This document shows positions 8,296-15,221 of a stretch of 64,000 bases of DNA, piece by piece. The notes beneath the pieces are model-generated. The model was not told where the DNA came from. It did not search any database and saw only the letters and a list, made by a program, of their open reading frames with translations. Made by a program: the position numbers and the translations under genes. Position 1 is the first letter of the stretch. Each line of letters starts with the position of its first letter. This stretch comes from Prevotella sp. UBA2754 (GTDB lineage: Bacteria > Bacteroidota > Bacteroidia > Bacteroidales > Bacteroidaceae): contig DEJG01000019.1 in assembly GCA_002353295.1 (NCBI GenBank), positions 321,300 to 385,299 of the forward strand, given 5' to 3'.

Positions 8296-9937
8296 ACGTG
8301 GTGGCAAAGTATTTCGGATCTTTAAATCCTACTTGGTAAGCAATATCACTAACGCGTAATTCTGGATTTTCTTGAGCTAGACGACACGCAGCCTTGATGC
8401 GATAGTTACGTATAAAACCCGATACGTTCATGCCTGTGACAGCTCTTAATTTGTTATATAAGGTGGAAGCACTTGCTCCCATGTCGCGTGCAAAAGCCTC
8501 TCGGTCGTAATCTCCGTCTGACAAATGTTCCTCAAGACAGCGGATTGCACGTTCTATAAACTCATTATCTGCAGAAGGAGACGTAGTTTTGATTAGTTCT
8601 AAGTTCTCTTCCGTAGTCTGTTGTTGGAAAATATGGCGTATGCGTTTGCGATTCTCAATGATATTATTGATGCGGATTTGTAATTCACCCAGTTTGAATG
8701 GTTTGGTGATGTAATCATCAGCTCCAATCATTAGTGACTCCTGCCGATCCTCATCCTGTGTCTTTGCCGTCAATAATATGATAGGCAGATGACTATAGTC
8801 AGGATCCTGCTTCAATAGAGCGGTCAGTTCATTGCCATCCATTTCAGGCATCATTACATCAGAAACGATGAGGTCGATTTCATGAGCTTTGACAACATCA
8901 AGTGCTTCAACACCATTTGAAGCCGTCAGTACATGGTAATACTGCTGCAGCAACTGTTTCATGAGCATTAGCAGTTCGATGTTGTCCTCTACGATTAAAA
9001 GTGTGTAAGCTTCGTCTTCGTCTTCTATTGTTGGCAAAGGCGTAGACTCCTCTTCTTCTGTAGGCTTGTTCAGAATAGATGCCAAATCCACAATATTGCT
9101 GTGTGGGTGTTCTGGATTTATCTGAAGACTTTCGTCAATTTGCGAACTGGAGAATGCATTTTTTTTGATAGGCAGTTCTACGATAAATGTCGTTCCCTTT
9201 CCTTCTTCGCTTTGGCATTGGATAGTTCCTCTGTGAAGATACACCAAATCGTGCGTTAGGGCCAGTCCGATACCAGTTCCATAAGTAGCAGCCTTACGAT
9301 ACTCACCGTCATAAAAGCGTGTGAAGAGGTGTTTCATCTTGTCGGGAGAGATACCGATGCCATTGTCACTGACACGGATAATAACTTTATCATAGCGTGT
9401 ATTGGTAGATACATCAACGTCTACTTTCCCATTCGTGCCTGTATACTTGACAGCATTTGACAAAAGATTGAAGATAATTTTGTCGAGTTTGTCTGTGTCA
9501 ATCCATCCCATCATGCTCTCTGGCTTGCAACTTACCGAAAACTCAAGACCTTTTTTGGCCATGAGAGGTTCGATAGTTAAGGCAGTCTCGCGGATATATG
9601 TCATCACATCACCATGGCTGACGCGTAGTTTCAATTCTCCTGCCTGTGACTTGCTGGTTTCCAGAATCTGTTGCAGTAGTCTCACTACACGAGCAATGTT
9701 CAGTTCCATCAAATCGTAGTCACGTTCATTGTCAGGTGCAGTCTTGCGTAAGCGCTCAACGGAAGCTGCTACGATTGTAAGCGGTGTGAGTAGTTCGTGT
9801 GTGATATTCGTGAACACATAACTCATCTGCACCTGATTGCGAAAGCGCATACCACGTGAATAAATGGTTCTACCTATTAGATAGAAGACCACGAGTAAGA
9901 CAATACTTATCAGTATGATGAGAGTTGTTAGGTTCAT
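8237..9937 (-). CDS. Hybrid histidine kinase/response regulator with AraC output, lacking a sensor domain
   Basis: A 566-residue protein containing, in order: one TM helix (4-22), a HisKA domain with the phospho-acceptor His in THELLTPLT, a HATPase domain (NLLSNAVKYT, DNGIGIS, GTGIGLAL), a receiver domain with the acceptor Asp in SDVMMPEMDG, and a C-terminal AraC-type double HTH. This is the kinase-to-output half of a Bacteroidota hybrid two-component system, which usually has a large periplasmic sensor (about 1,300 residues in total). That part is absent. A TTG at 9961 opens the frame further but overlaps the promoter, so ATG at 9937 is taken. The target genes are unknown. Confidence 0.92.
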   Translation of the reverse strand: MNLTTLIILISIVLLVVFYLIGRTIYSRGMRFRNQVQMSYVFTNITHELLTPLTIVAASVERLRKTAPDNERDYDLMELNIARVVRLLQQILETSKSQAGELKLRVSHGDVMTYIRETALTIEPLMAKKGLEFSVSCKPESMMGWIDTDKLDKIIFNLLSNAVKYTGTNGKVDVDVSTNTRYDKVIIRVSDNGIGISPDKMKHLFTRFYDGEYRKAATYGTGIGLALTHDLVYLHRGTIQCQSEEGKGTTFIVELPIKKNAFSSSQIDESLQINPEHPHSNIVDLASILNKPTEEEESTPLPTIEDEDEAYTLLIVEDNIELLMLMKQLLQQYYHVLTASNGVEALDVVKAHEIDLIVSDVMMPEMDGNELTALLKQDPDYSHLPIILLTAKTQDEDRQESLMIGADDYITKPFKLGELQIRINNIIENRKRIRHIFQQQTTEENLELIKTTSPSADNEFIERAIRCLEEHLSDGDYDREAFARDMGASASTLYNKLRAVTGMNVSGFIRNYRIKAACRLAQENPELRVSDIAYQVGFKDPKYFATTFKKEMGIQPSEYFEQLRGQ

Positions 9938-9958
9938 TGTTATTTGGTAGTTTGTGTG

Positions 9959-9966
9959 CAAAGGTA
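9959..9966 (-). promoter_or_regulatory. -7 promoter element of the hybrid kinase gene
   Basis: TACCTTTG on the minus strand, 21 bases upstream of the ATG at 9937, with a TTTTGTTG stretch at the -33 position. It rules out the upstream TTG at 9961 as start. Confidence 0.7.
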
Positions 9967-10103
9967 CTTTTTTTCTTAGAACCTTGCAACAAAAGGGACA
10001 AAAAAGTGAAGTTGTCGCCTAAAAAAGTTTGAAATCCGTTATTTCTAGTTCAAAAAATGTGAAAATCACGTATTTTAAACTATATTTAATGATAACTAAA
10101 CCC

Positions 10104-10120
10104 GTATTTAGTATAAATAC
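10104..10120 (+). promoter_or_regulatory. Palindrome GTATTTA-N3-TAAATAC before a promoter
   Basis: A perfect 7-bp inverted repeat with a 3-base spacer ends two bases before the -7 element at 10123. It is a possible operator for the transcript below. Confidence 0.4.
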
Positions 10121-10122
10121 CG

Positions 10123-10130
10123 TATCTTTG
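10123..10130 (+). promoter_or_regulatory. -7 promoter element of a candidate small RNA
   Basis: TATCTTTG followed by CA, a very good consensus match on the plus strand, with no plus-strand protein gene downstream before the convergent trxB. Confidence 0.6.
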
Positions 10131-10136
10131 CAACAG

Positions 10137-10297
10137 TGAAAGAAAAACTTTTTTCTAACACTATTTTTTAAGTAAGGACGTGAGGTCCTGAAAAAAAGAT
10201 TATTTTGTTTAGATTTTTAATGGTTAAGGTTTATGGTTGATTAATTTAGTTTTTTTAAAGTATTGAAAAAGGCTCGCTGTGAAGCGAACCTTTTTTT
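10137..10297 (+). ncRNA. Candidate small RNA (about 160 nt)
   Basis: The 350-base gap between the hybrid kinase and trxB holds a consensus plus-strand promoter, an AT-rich stretch with a hairpin (AGGAC..GTCCT near 10173-10188), and a strong terminator at 10266-10297. No reading frame longer than a few codons lies between them. The arrangement implies a discrete non-coding transcript. A 6S-like or regulatory RNA is possible, but I do not recognise the family. Inference only. Confidence 0.45.
10266..10297. terminator. Bidirectional terminator between the small RNA and trxB
   Basis: GGCTCGC / GCGAACC stem (one mismatch) with a TGTGAA loop, preceded by five A and followed by seven T. It can stop plus-strand transcription and the leftward gpx-trxB transcript. 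Confidence 0.75.
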
Positions 10298-10315
10298 GAT
10301 GAAAATCAGATTTGA

Positions 10316-11251
10316 TTAACTGTTTGCTAATAGGAATCTTTCAGCTTCGATAGCAGCCTGACATCCAGTGCCAGCAGCTGAGATTGCCTGACGATAGGTA
10401 GGGTCGGCACAGTCGCCTGCTACGTATATTCCAGGAATCTTTGTACGTGGTGTTCCGTCGATCTTTTTCAGATAACCCACCTCGTCTGTTTCGAGCCATT
10501 CTTTAAAGATGTCCGTATTAGGTTTATGTCCGATGGCCAAGAAGAAACCGTCAATGGCAATATCAATCTTCTCTTCGTCAGGTTCGCCTTTGCGTTTTAC
10601 CAGATGGGCACCTTCCACACCGGTTTCTCCGAAAAGTCCTAGCGTGTTGTGTTCGAAAAGAATCTCGATGTTGTCTGCAGCCATTACGCGATCTTGCATA
10701 ACTTTTGACGCCCTAAGGAATGGTTTGCGTACAATCATATAAACCTTGGAGGCCAGATGACTCAGGTATAATGCATCTTCACAAGCTGTATCACCGCCAC
10801 CAACCACTGCAACTGTCTTTTTGCGATAGAAAAAACCATCACAGGTTGCACATGCAGAAACACCCTGGCCGTTGTATTTCCTCTCATCATCTAAACCGAG
10901 ATATTTGGCAGAGGCACCTGTAGCAATAATGACCGTATCGGCTTCAATCTCGGTGCCGTCGTCTGCCCAGAGGTGGTATGGCGCCTTTGAGAAATCAACC
11001 TTTGTAATGATGCCGTCGCGAATGTCCGTTCCAAAGCGTTCAGCCTGTTCGCGTAAATCCATCATCATTTGATTACCATCTACTCCCTGAGGATAGCCGG
11101 GAAAGTTTTCCACCTCAGTCGTCTGAGTGAGTTGTCCGCCAGGTTGTAGGCCACAATACTCGATGGGGCTTAAATTGGCACGCGAAGCATAAATGGCTGC
11201 TGTATAGCCAGCAGGTCCACTACCTATAATCAAACATTTAGTTTTTTCCAT
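10316..11251 (-). CDS. trxB: Thioredoxin-disulfide reductase
   Basis: A 311-residue flavoprotein of normal length. It has the N-terminal FAD motif GSGPAGYTAA, the redox pair in CATCDGFF (about 136-139), the NADPH motif VVGGGDTA and the C-terminal FAD-binding GDCADPTYRQA. It transfers electrons from NADPH to thioredoxin in the cytoplasm. It lies 36 bases behind gpx in the same direction, probably as one operon that supplies the peroxidase through thioredoxin. Confidence 0.96.
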   Translation of the reverse strand: MEKTKCLIIGSGPAGYTAAIYASRANLSPIEYCGLQPGGQLTQTTEVENFPGYPQGVDGNQMMMDLREQAERFGTDIRDGIITKVDFSKAPYHLWADDGTEIEADTVIIATGASAKYLGLDDERKYNGQGVSACATCDGFFYRKKTVAVVGGGDTACEDALYLSHLASKVYMIVRKPFLRASKVMQDRVMAADNIEILFEHNTLGLFGETGVEGAHLVKRKGEPDEEKIDIAIDGFFLAIGHKPNTDIFKEWLETDEVGYLKKIDGTPRTKIPGIYVAGDCADPTYRQAISAAGTGCQAAIEAERFLLANS

Positions 11252-11287
11252 ATTAGCTGTAGACTTTTAGTACTTAGCTTTTGGCTA

Positions 11288-11839
11288 TTATGCCAGCAGA
11301 GCTTTGATTTGCTCTTCAATAACCTCTGTCTTGGTGGTTGGTTCGAAACGAGCTACCACCTGTCCTTTCTTGTTAATGAGGAATTTAGTGAAATTCCATT
11401 TGATATCAGGTTTCTGCTTGTAGTCTGGGTCAGCTTTTGAGAGCATATCTTCCAGAATGGCCGTCAATTCATGTTCGGGATCCCATCCGGCAAACCCCTT
11501 TTGTTCTTTTAGGAACTTAAACAATGGGTCTGCATCTTCGCCATTCACCTTTACCTTCTTGAAGCGTGGGAAGTCTGTGCCGAAGTTCAGCTTGCAGAAC
11601 TCATGAATCGACTCGTCGGTGCCAGGTGCTTGTTGTCCGAACTGGTTGCAAGGGAAATCCAAAATCTCAAACCCTTGGGTGTGATACTTTTTGTAAAGAG
11701 CTTCCAGTTCGTCATACTGGGGAGTAAAACCACACTTTGTTGCCGTATTGACAATCAGTAGAACCTCGTTCGCATACTCTTTCAGCGAAACGTCCTTTCC
11801 TTTTCTGTCTTTGACAGAGAAATCGTAAACAGTCTTCAT
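11288..11839 (-). CDS. Glutathione peroxidase family (thioredoxin-type, Cys)
   Basis: A 183-residue protein with the family motifs NTATKCGFTPQY (active-site Cys about 37), LDFPCNQFGQQ (Gln, and a possible resolving Cys) and WNFTKFL. The active site has Cys rather than selenocysteine. Such bacterial GPx proteins generally use thioredoxin to reduce hydroperoxides, which fits the co-directional trxB directly downstream. There is no signal peptide, so it is cytoplasmic. A -7 element lies 39 bases upstream of the ATG. Confidence 0.92.
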   Translation of the reverse strand: MKTVYDFSVKDRKGKDVSLKEYANEVLLIVNTATKCGFTPQYDELEALYKKYHTQGFEILDFPCNQFGQQAPGTDESIHEFCKLNFGTDFPRFKKVKVNGEDADPLFKFLKEQKGFAGWDPEHELTAILEDMLSKADPDYKQKPDIKWNFTKFLINKKGQVVARFEPTTKTEVIEEQIKALLA

Positions 11840-11877
11840 TTTTTTATTTTAACTAGTAGTGTTGTAATATCTGGGTA

Positions 11878-11885
11878 CAAATATA
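11878..11885 (-). promoter_or_regulatory. -7 promoter element of gpx-trxB
   Basis: TATATTTG on the minus strand. Its upstream side directly abuts a long perfect inverted repeat (11886-11927). Confidence 0.7.
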
Positions 11886-11927
11886 CAGAAAAAAAGTGAA
11901 AGTACGAATGTTTTCACTTTTTTTCTG
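11886..11927. repeat. Perfect 16-bp inverted repeat upstream of the gpx promoter
   Basis: CAGAAAAAAAGTGAAA and its exact complement flank a 10-base loop. It spans the whole -33 region of the gpx promoter. It could be an operator, or a bidirectional hairpin terminator given its A/T tracts. Confidence 0.65.
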
Positions 11928-11974
11928 TTTATAAGCCTTCAGTCGGCTATGTAGGGTTTGTCCAATGGAGATAT

Positions 11975-12021
11975 AAAAAAGGTGCTCACCTCGGCATATG
12001 CAACTACCAGGTAGCACCTTT
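11975..12021 (-). terminator. Terminator of rpmE2
   Basis: On the minus strand AAAGGTGCT and AGCACCTTT pair around a 26-base loop and are followed by a run of six T. It lies 25 bases past the rpmE2 stop. Confidence 0.7.
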
Positions 12022-12045
12022 AATTCTTTGGTACGTAGAAATATC

Positions 12046-12300
12046 TTACTTCTTCGCAGCCTTACCGTAGCGGCTCATGAACTTGTCAACGCGACCGGCA
12101 GTATCCACAAGCTTGCTCTTACCAGTATAGAAGGGGTGAGAGGTGCTCGAGATTTCGATTTTAACCACTGGGTAAGTTTCGCCTTCGAATTCTACGGTGT
12201 CATTAGTCTTTGCGGTAGAACGCGAAAGGAACATATCGCCGTTGGACATGTCCTTAAACACGACGGGGCGATAGTTGTCTGGATGAATACCTTTTTTCAT
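12046..12300 (-). CDS. rpmE2: 50S ribosomal protein L31 type B
   Basis: 84 residues starting MKKGIHPDNYRPVVFKD, with the C-terminal motif SSTSHPFYTGKSKLVDTAGRVDKF. This is the type B form: longer, and without the CxxC zinc motif of type A L31. It is a component of the large ribosomal subunit. Monocistronic, with its own -7 element (12352-12359) and terminator. Confidence 0.96.
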   Translation of the reverse strand: MKKGIHPDNYRPVVFKDMSNGDMFLSRSTAKTNDTVEFEGETYPVVKIEISSTSHPFYTGKSKLVDTAGRVDKFMSRYGKAAKK

Positions 12301-12351
12301 TTTAATTGTTACTTATTATAATTAATATTCGATGTTTTCGCAAATCGGGTG

Positions 12352-12359
12352 CAAAATTA
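12352..12359 (-). promoter_or_regulatory. -7 promoter element of rpmE2
   Basis: TAATTTTG on the minus strand, 51 bases upstream of the ATG. Confidence 0.55.
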
Positions 12360-12398
12360 CGAAGATTTTTGCAGATACACAAATTTTCCTCGAACTTT

Positions 12399-13109
12399 TT
12401 ATTCTTCCTCTACAATGATATCAGTTTCAGATACCTCTTCGACAATTTCTTGAGGCGTTTCTTCAATAGCTACAGGTGTTTGTGATTCTTCTTTGATTTC
12501 CACAGCTTCTAAACCTGTAGTCGCTTCTTCCTGTTGCTGTTTTAGGCGGCGACGGAGATTGTATAGTAACAACGAATTAATAATTTCTGCAGCACCATAT
12601 ACCAACATACTCCATCCGAGTATAATCATAGGTATTTCGGCACTCTCCATGGGTTTGATAAAAATGAAGAGGCCTGCGATGAGAATCACAATCGGAAGCA
12701 ACCAAAAGAAAGCACCGACAGAACCGTAACGGCGAGCTGTGACAAGTACGATTAATTGATTGATGCTGCCAAGAATCAACATGGCTCCTAAGATATACAT
12801 CAGCCATTTCACAAACATGTCAGGACTGATGACCAATGTCAGACCAAAGACGACACTACCTATTCCGACCAATGGGAATGCAGGCTGACTACCACTAATG
12901 ACATTGCCTTGAGCATCGGTGATGGTATATTCTCCTGCATGGCGACGAGCGTTCCAGTAAGATATCAGGGCAATAATGCCCGATAAGAGGAATAGCACGC
13001 CAATAGCCATGGTCAACCACGTGACAGAGTTGTCTGGGTATTTAAGCAACAAAACACCAACGATAATAGAGCAGATGGCCCTAAAAACTGTACTTTGTAA
13101 TAGTTTCAT
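12399..13109 (-). CDS. DUF308/HdeD-like membrane protein
   Basis: A 236-residue protein with six predicted TM helices arranged as DUF308 hairpins, for example AICSIIVGVLLL, WLTMAIGVLFLLSGIIAL and MILGWSMLVYGAAEII. A charged cytoplasmic tail follows, very rich in Glu with runs of EE. HdeD-like proteins are membrane proteins of unclear role, one of them linked to acid resistance in enteric bacteria. An upstream ATG at 13136 precedes the -7 element, so ATG at 13109 is the start. Function unknown. Confidence 0.8.
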   Translation of the reverse strand: MKLLQSTVFRAICSIIVGVLLLKYPDNSVTWLTMAIGVLFLLSGIIALISYWNARRHAGEYTITDAQGNVISGSQPAFPLVGIGSVVFGLTLVISPDMFVKWLMYILGAMLILGSINQLIVLVTARRYGSVGAFFWLLPIVILIAGLFIFIKPMESAEIPMIILGWSMLVYGAAEIINSLLLYNLRRRLKQQQEEATTGLEAVEIKEESQTPVAIEETPQEIVEEVSETDIIVEEE

Positions 13110-13123
13110 CTCTTTTTTTGCTG

Positions 13124-13131
13124 CAAATATA
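13124..13131 (-). promoter_or_regulatory. -7 promoter element of the DUF308 gene
   Basis: TATATTTG on the minus strand, 15 bases before ATG 13109. It forms a divergent pair with the plus-strand promoter at 13153-13160. Confidence 0.65.
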
Positions 13132-13152
13132 CGCATTTATTTTGAAAATGTG

Positions 13153-13160
13153 TATATTTG
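13153..13160 (+). promoter_or_regulatory. -7 promoter element of the histidine phosphatase gene
   Basis: TATATTTG, only 5-11 bases before the candidate ATGs at 13166 and 13172, so the mRNA would be nearly or fully leaderless. Confidence 0.65.
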
Positions 13161-13171
13161 CAGGGATGAAA

Positions 13172-13744
13172 ATGACAACAATTTTTCTGGTACGACATGG
13201 TGAGACGGTAGATAATGCCCGTCAGATCATGCAAGGACAGACCCAAGGAGCACTCAATGAAGAGGGTAGGCGGCAGGCTCAGCAAGTGGCCGATAGGCTC
13301 GCTTTAGAGTCGATAGACGCAGTGGTTGCAAGCGATTTGCGACGTGCTATCCAAACTGCCGAGCTGATAGCTGCTCCCCACGGTTTATCCGTCATAACCA
13401 CTCCCTTATTAAGAGAACGTGACTGGGGTAGTTTTACAGGGCGCTACATTCCTGATTTACGAGGTGAGGTATGGCCTGATGATATCGAAACAGAAGAGGC
13501 TCTCCTGACGAGAGCCCATCAGTTTCTGACAAAAATGACAGCCACCTACGAAGGAAAACGAGTGGTGGCTGTCGGGCACGGTATTATCAATAAAGCGATA
13601 TTAGCCGTTTATGCCTCTTGTAGTATGAAAGAAGTGCAGCGGATGATGAATGCTGAAGTGCGTATCTTAACGACGTCCTCCGTAGCTGTGGCCGCCTCCA
13701 AAGCTTCTGCCGCCTCCGCTATGACCGCCGCCTCTGCTGAATGA
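13172..13744 (+). CDS. Histidine phosphatase (phosphoglycerate mutase-like)
   Basis: About 190 residues, starting MTTIFLVRHGETVDN. The RHGE motif holds the catalytic phospho-His, Arg occurs in SDLRRAIQTAE, and the second His lies in VAVGHGI. This is the acid/phosphoglycerate phosphatase branch of the family; its substrate cannot be told. ATG 13166 is an equally possible start; the longer reading from 13118 overlaps the promoter. The last 26 residues (an Ala/Ser-rich tail) overlap the convergent Gly-rich gene and may be only a run-on into its antisense. Confidence 0.82.
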   Translation: MTTIFLVRHGETVDNARQIMQGQTQGALNEEGRRQAQQVADRLALESIDAVVASDLRRAIQTAELIAAPHGLSVITTPLLRERDWGSFTGRYIPDLRGEVWPDDIETEEALLTRAHQFLTKMTATYEGKRVVAVGHGIINKAILAVYASCSMKEVQRMMNAEVRILTTSSVAVAASKASAASAMTAASAE

Positions 13745-14683
13745 TCCGCCACCTCCACGGCTGAACGAACCGCTGCTGCTACCGGCACTTCTCATGGTAG
13801 AGGATGAGCCTCTACTGAATGAGCCTCCGCTATGAGAGGAGAATCCGCCACGATTTGAAGGAGTAGCACTTCTTTCCATAGTCCGTGAACTACCATTGCG
13901 ATAGCCTCCCAGAGAGCGTGGCGTGCGGCTTTCACCACCAGTGATTGCACTGTTAGGACGATTCTCACTATACCCATTTCGATTGAAGTCGCGACGGCTG
14001 GTTGCTCCTCCATTGCGAGTATAGTCACGTTGGTTCATTCCTCTATTGCGATTGTAGTCGCGGGTGTTCATTCCGCTATGATTGCGGTTGAAGTCGCGAT
14101 GATTTACAGTGGTGCGAGTTGAGCTGTGGCGTACACCATTGTTGTGATGATGACGATAGTCTCCGCGGTTCCATCCGTCGCGCATGCCGATGTGGCGTGT
14201 GTTGTGATGGTGGATATAGTGGTCGCGGCGACCGTGATACCAACCATGTCCTCCTATGCGATGCCATGCATGTCCTCCACGATAAGTGGCGTAGAACACA
14301 GGACGTCCATAGTAGAAGTAATCACGATGTGGATAGCGGGCATAGATGCCGAAGTGCCAGTAACCGTCGGCCCAGTAGAGGGGGCGATAGAAATAGGTGG
14401 CAGCACGGAATGCACTCAACTGCCAATCCAGCAGGATGTAACTCAAATCCAGATTACGGCGCTCCCAATAGGTGCCATACACATCGTCATAACTGGTGAC
14501 TCCCATCAAATAGTCGAGGTTGATCTCGTAAGCAGCCTCATACTGCTCTTCGGTCAGGTTCAGTTCGTAAGCCATTTTATCCGTCAGGAAAAGAGCTTCG
14601 TTGCGAGCCTGCTCGTAGCTCATTGCCTTGCCCGTTGCTGCGAATGTCAGCATTGCTACCAGGGCTATCATCATCTTCTTCAT
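13667..14683 (-). CDS. Secreted Gly/Ser/Arg/His-rich low-complexity protein
   Basis: A 338-residue protein with a signal peptide (1-20). Its structured N-terminal part (20-150) is rich in Tyr and Trp. A His/Arg/Asn-rich middle follows, with repeated R-D-F/Y-N/T-R-N motifs (about residues 190-250), then a Gly/Ser-rich tail with SFSRG and GGGHS units. No domain is recognised. The N-terminus has a helical LTEEQYEAAYEIN segment. The composition suggests a cell-envelope or RNA/polyanion-binding role, but this is only a guess. Its 3' end overlaps the phosphatase gene by 78 bases. Confidence 0.7.
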   Translation of the reverse strand: MKKMMIALVAMLTFAATGKAMSYEQARNEALFLTDKMAYELNLTEEQYEAAYEINLDYLMGVTSYDDVYGTYWERRNLDLSYILLDWQLSAFRAATYFYRPLYWADGYWHFGIYARYPHRDYFYYGRPVFYATYRGGHAWHRIGGHGWYHGRRDHYIHHHNTRHIGMRDGWNRGDYRHHHNNGVRHSSTRTTVNHRDFNRNHSGMNTRDYNRNRGMNQRDYTRNGGATSRRDFNRNGYSENRPNSAITGGESRTPRSLGGYRNGSSRTMERSATPSNRGGFSSHSGGSFSRGSSSTMRSAGSSSGSFSRGGGGSFSRGGGHSGGGRSFGGGHSYGGRR

Positions 14684-14732
14684 ACCTTATAATATTTAAT
14701 CAGTTCAACAATTTTGTTACTTGTTCACGATG

Positions 14733-14740
14733 CAAAAGTA
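14733..14740 (-). promoter_or_regulatory. -7 promoter element of the Gly-rich protein gene
   Basis: TACTTTTG followed by CA on the minus strand, 49 bases upstream of the ATG at 14683. Confidence 0.6.
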
Positions 14741-14755
14741 GAAAGAAAATAGGGT

Positions 14756-14795
14756 ATATAAAAAGGATTTCCCCTAAACAGTGTGGGGGAAATCC
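14756..14795 (-). terminator. Terminator of the Wzi-like/lipoprotein genes
   Basis: GGATTTCCCC and GGGGAAATCC form a perfect 10-bp stem with an 11-base loop, followed on the minus strand by a T run. It lies 37 bases past the lipoprotein stop. Confidence 0.7.
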
Positions 14796-14831
14796 CTATT
14801 TCTATTGATGTCTGATGGAAGAATGGATATT

Positions 14832-15221
14832 CTAGTACTTCGAGAAATTCCACTTTCGTCCGTCTTTACTCAATATAAGCACATCGCTACTGATGGTCTC
14901 AATCTTTACACGAATATTTTTGAAAGGCTTGAAACCGAAAGACTCCTCGACAGTTATGGTATCAGAACGCGTTCCTTCGATTGAGTGGCACTGGATAAAC
15001 AGACTGTCTCCCTTGTGTTGAAAATTACCATAGACCTCATTGGCATTCGTGTCCCTGAAACGTGTGATAGATCCTGAGAAACTTACGTACTTGCTGTCAG
15101 AGTCCGCCATTCTCCATTGCCCGAACAGGTCACCAGCCTCTCCTCCCTCCTGACAGGATAAAAAACAGCCAATAGACGATAGCCAAAGGCCAAAAGCCAT
15201 GAATTTAAAGTATTTTGCCAT
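14832..15221 (-). CDS. Small lipoprotein, lipocalin-like fold suspected
   Basis: About 129 residues from ATG 15221, beginning with a signal sequence and a lipobox (CFLSCQ). The mature part opens GDLFGQWRMAD and alternates beta strands ending in SKDGRKWNFSKY. This resembles small lipocalin-like proteins of Bacteroidota, but I do not recognise a named family. An ORF start at 15284 would lie inside the upstream gene; ATG 15221 overlaps the end of the Wzi-like gene by 17 bases, so the two are co-transcribed. Part of the signal peptide is encoded by an AGCCAAAGGCCAAAAGCC repeat. Confidence 0.7.
   Translation of the reverse strand: MAKYFKFMAFGLWLSSIGCFLSCQEGGEAGDLFGQWRMADSDSKYVSFSGSITRFRDTNANEVYGNFQHKGDSLFIQCHSIEGTRSDTITVEESFGFKPFKNIRVKIETISSDVLILSKDGRKWNFSKY

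Noticed and set aside
14126..14692. 188-codon plus-strand frame opposite the Gly/Arg/His-rich gene
   Set aside because: It is a by-product of the biased codons of the minus-strand gene, which has a signal peptide and promoter.
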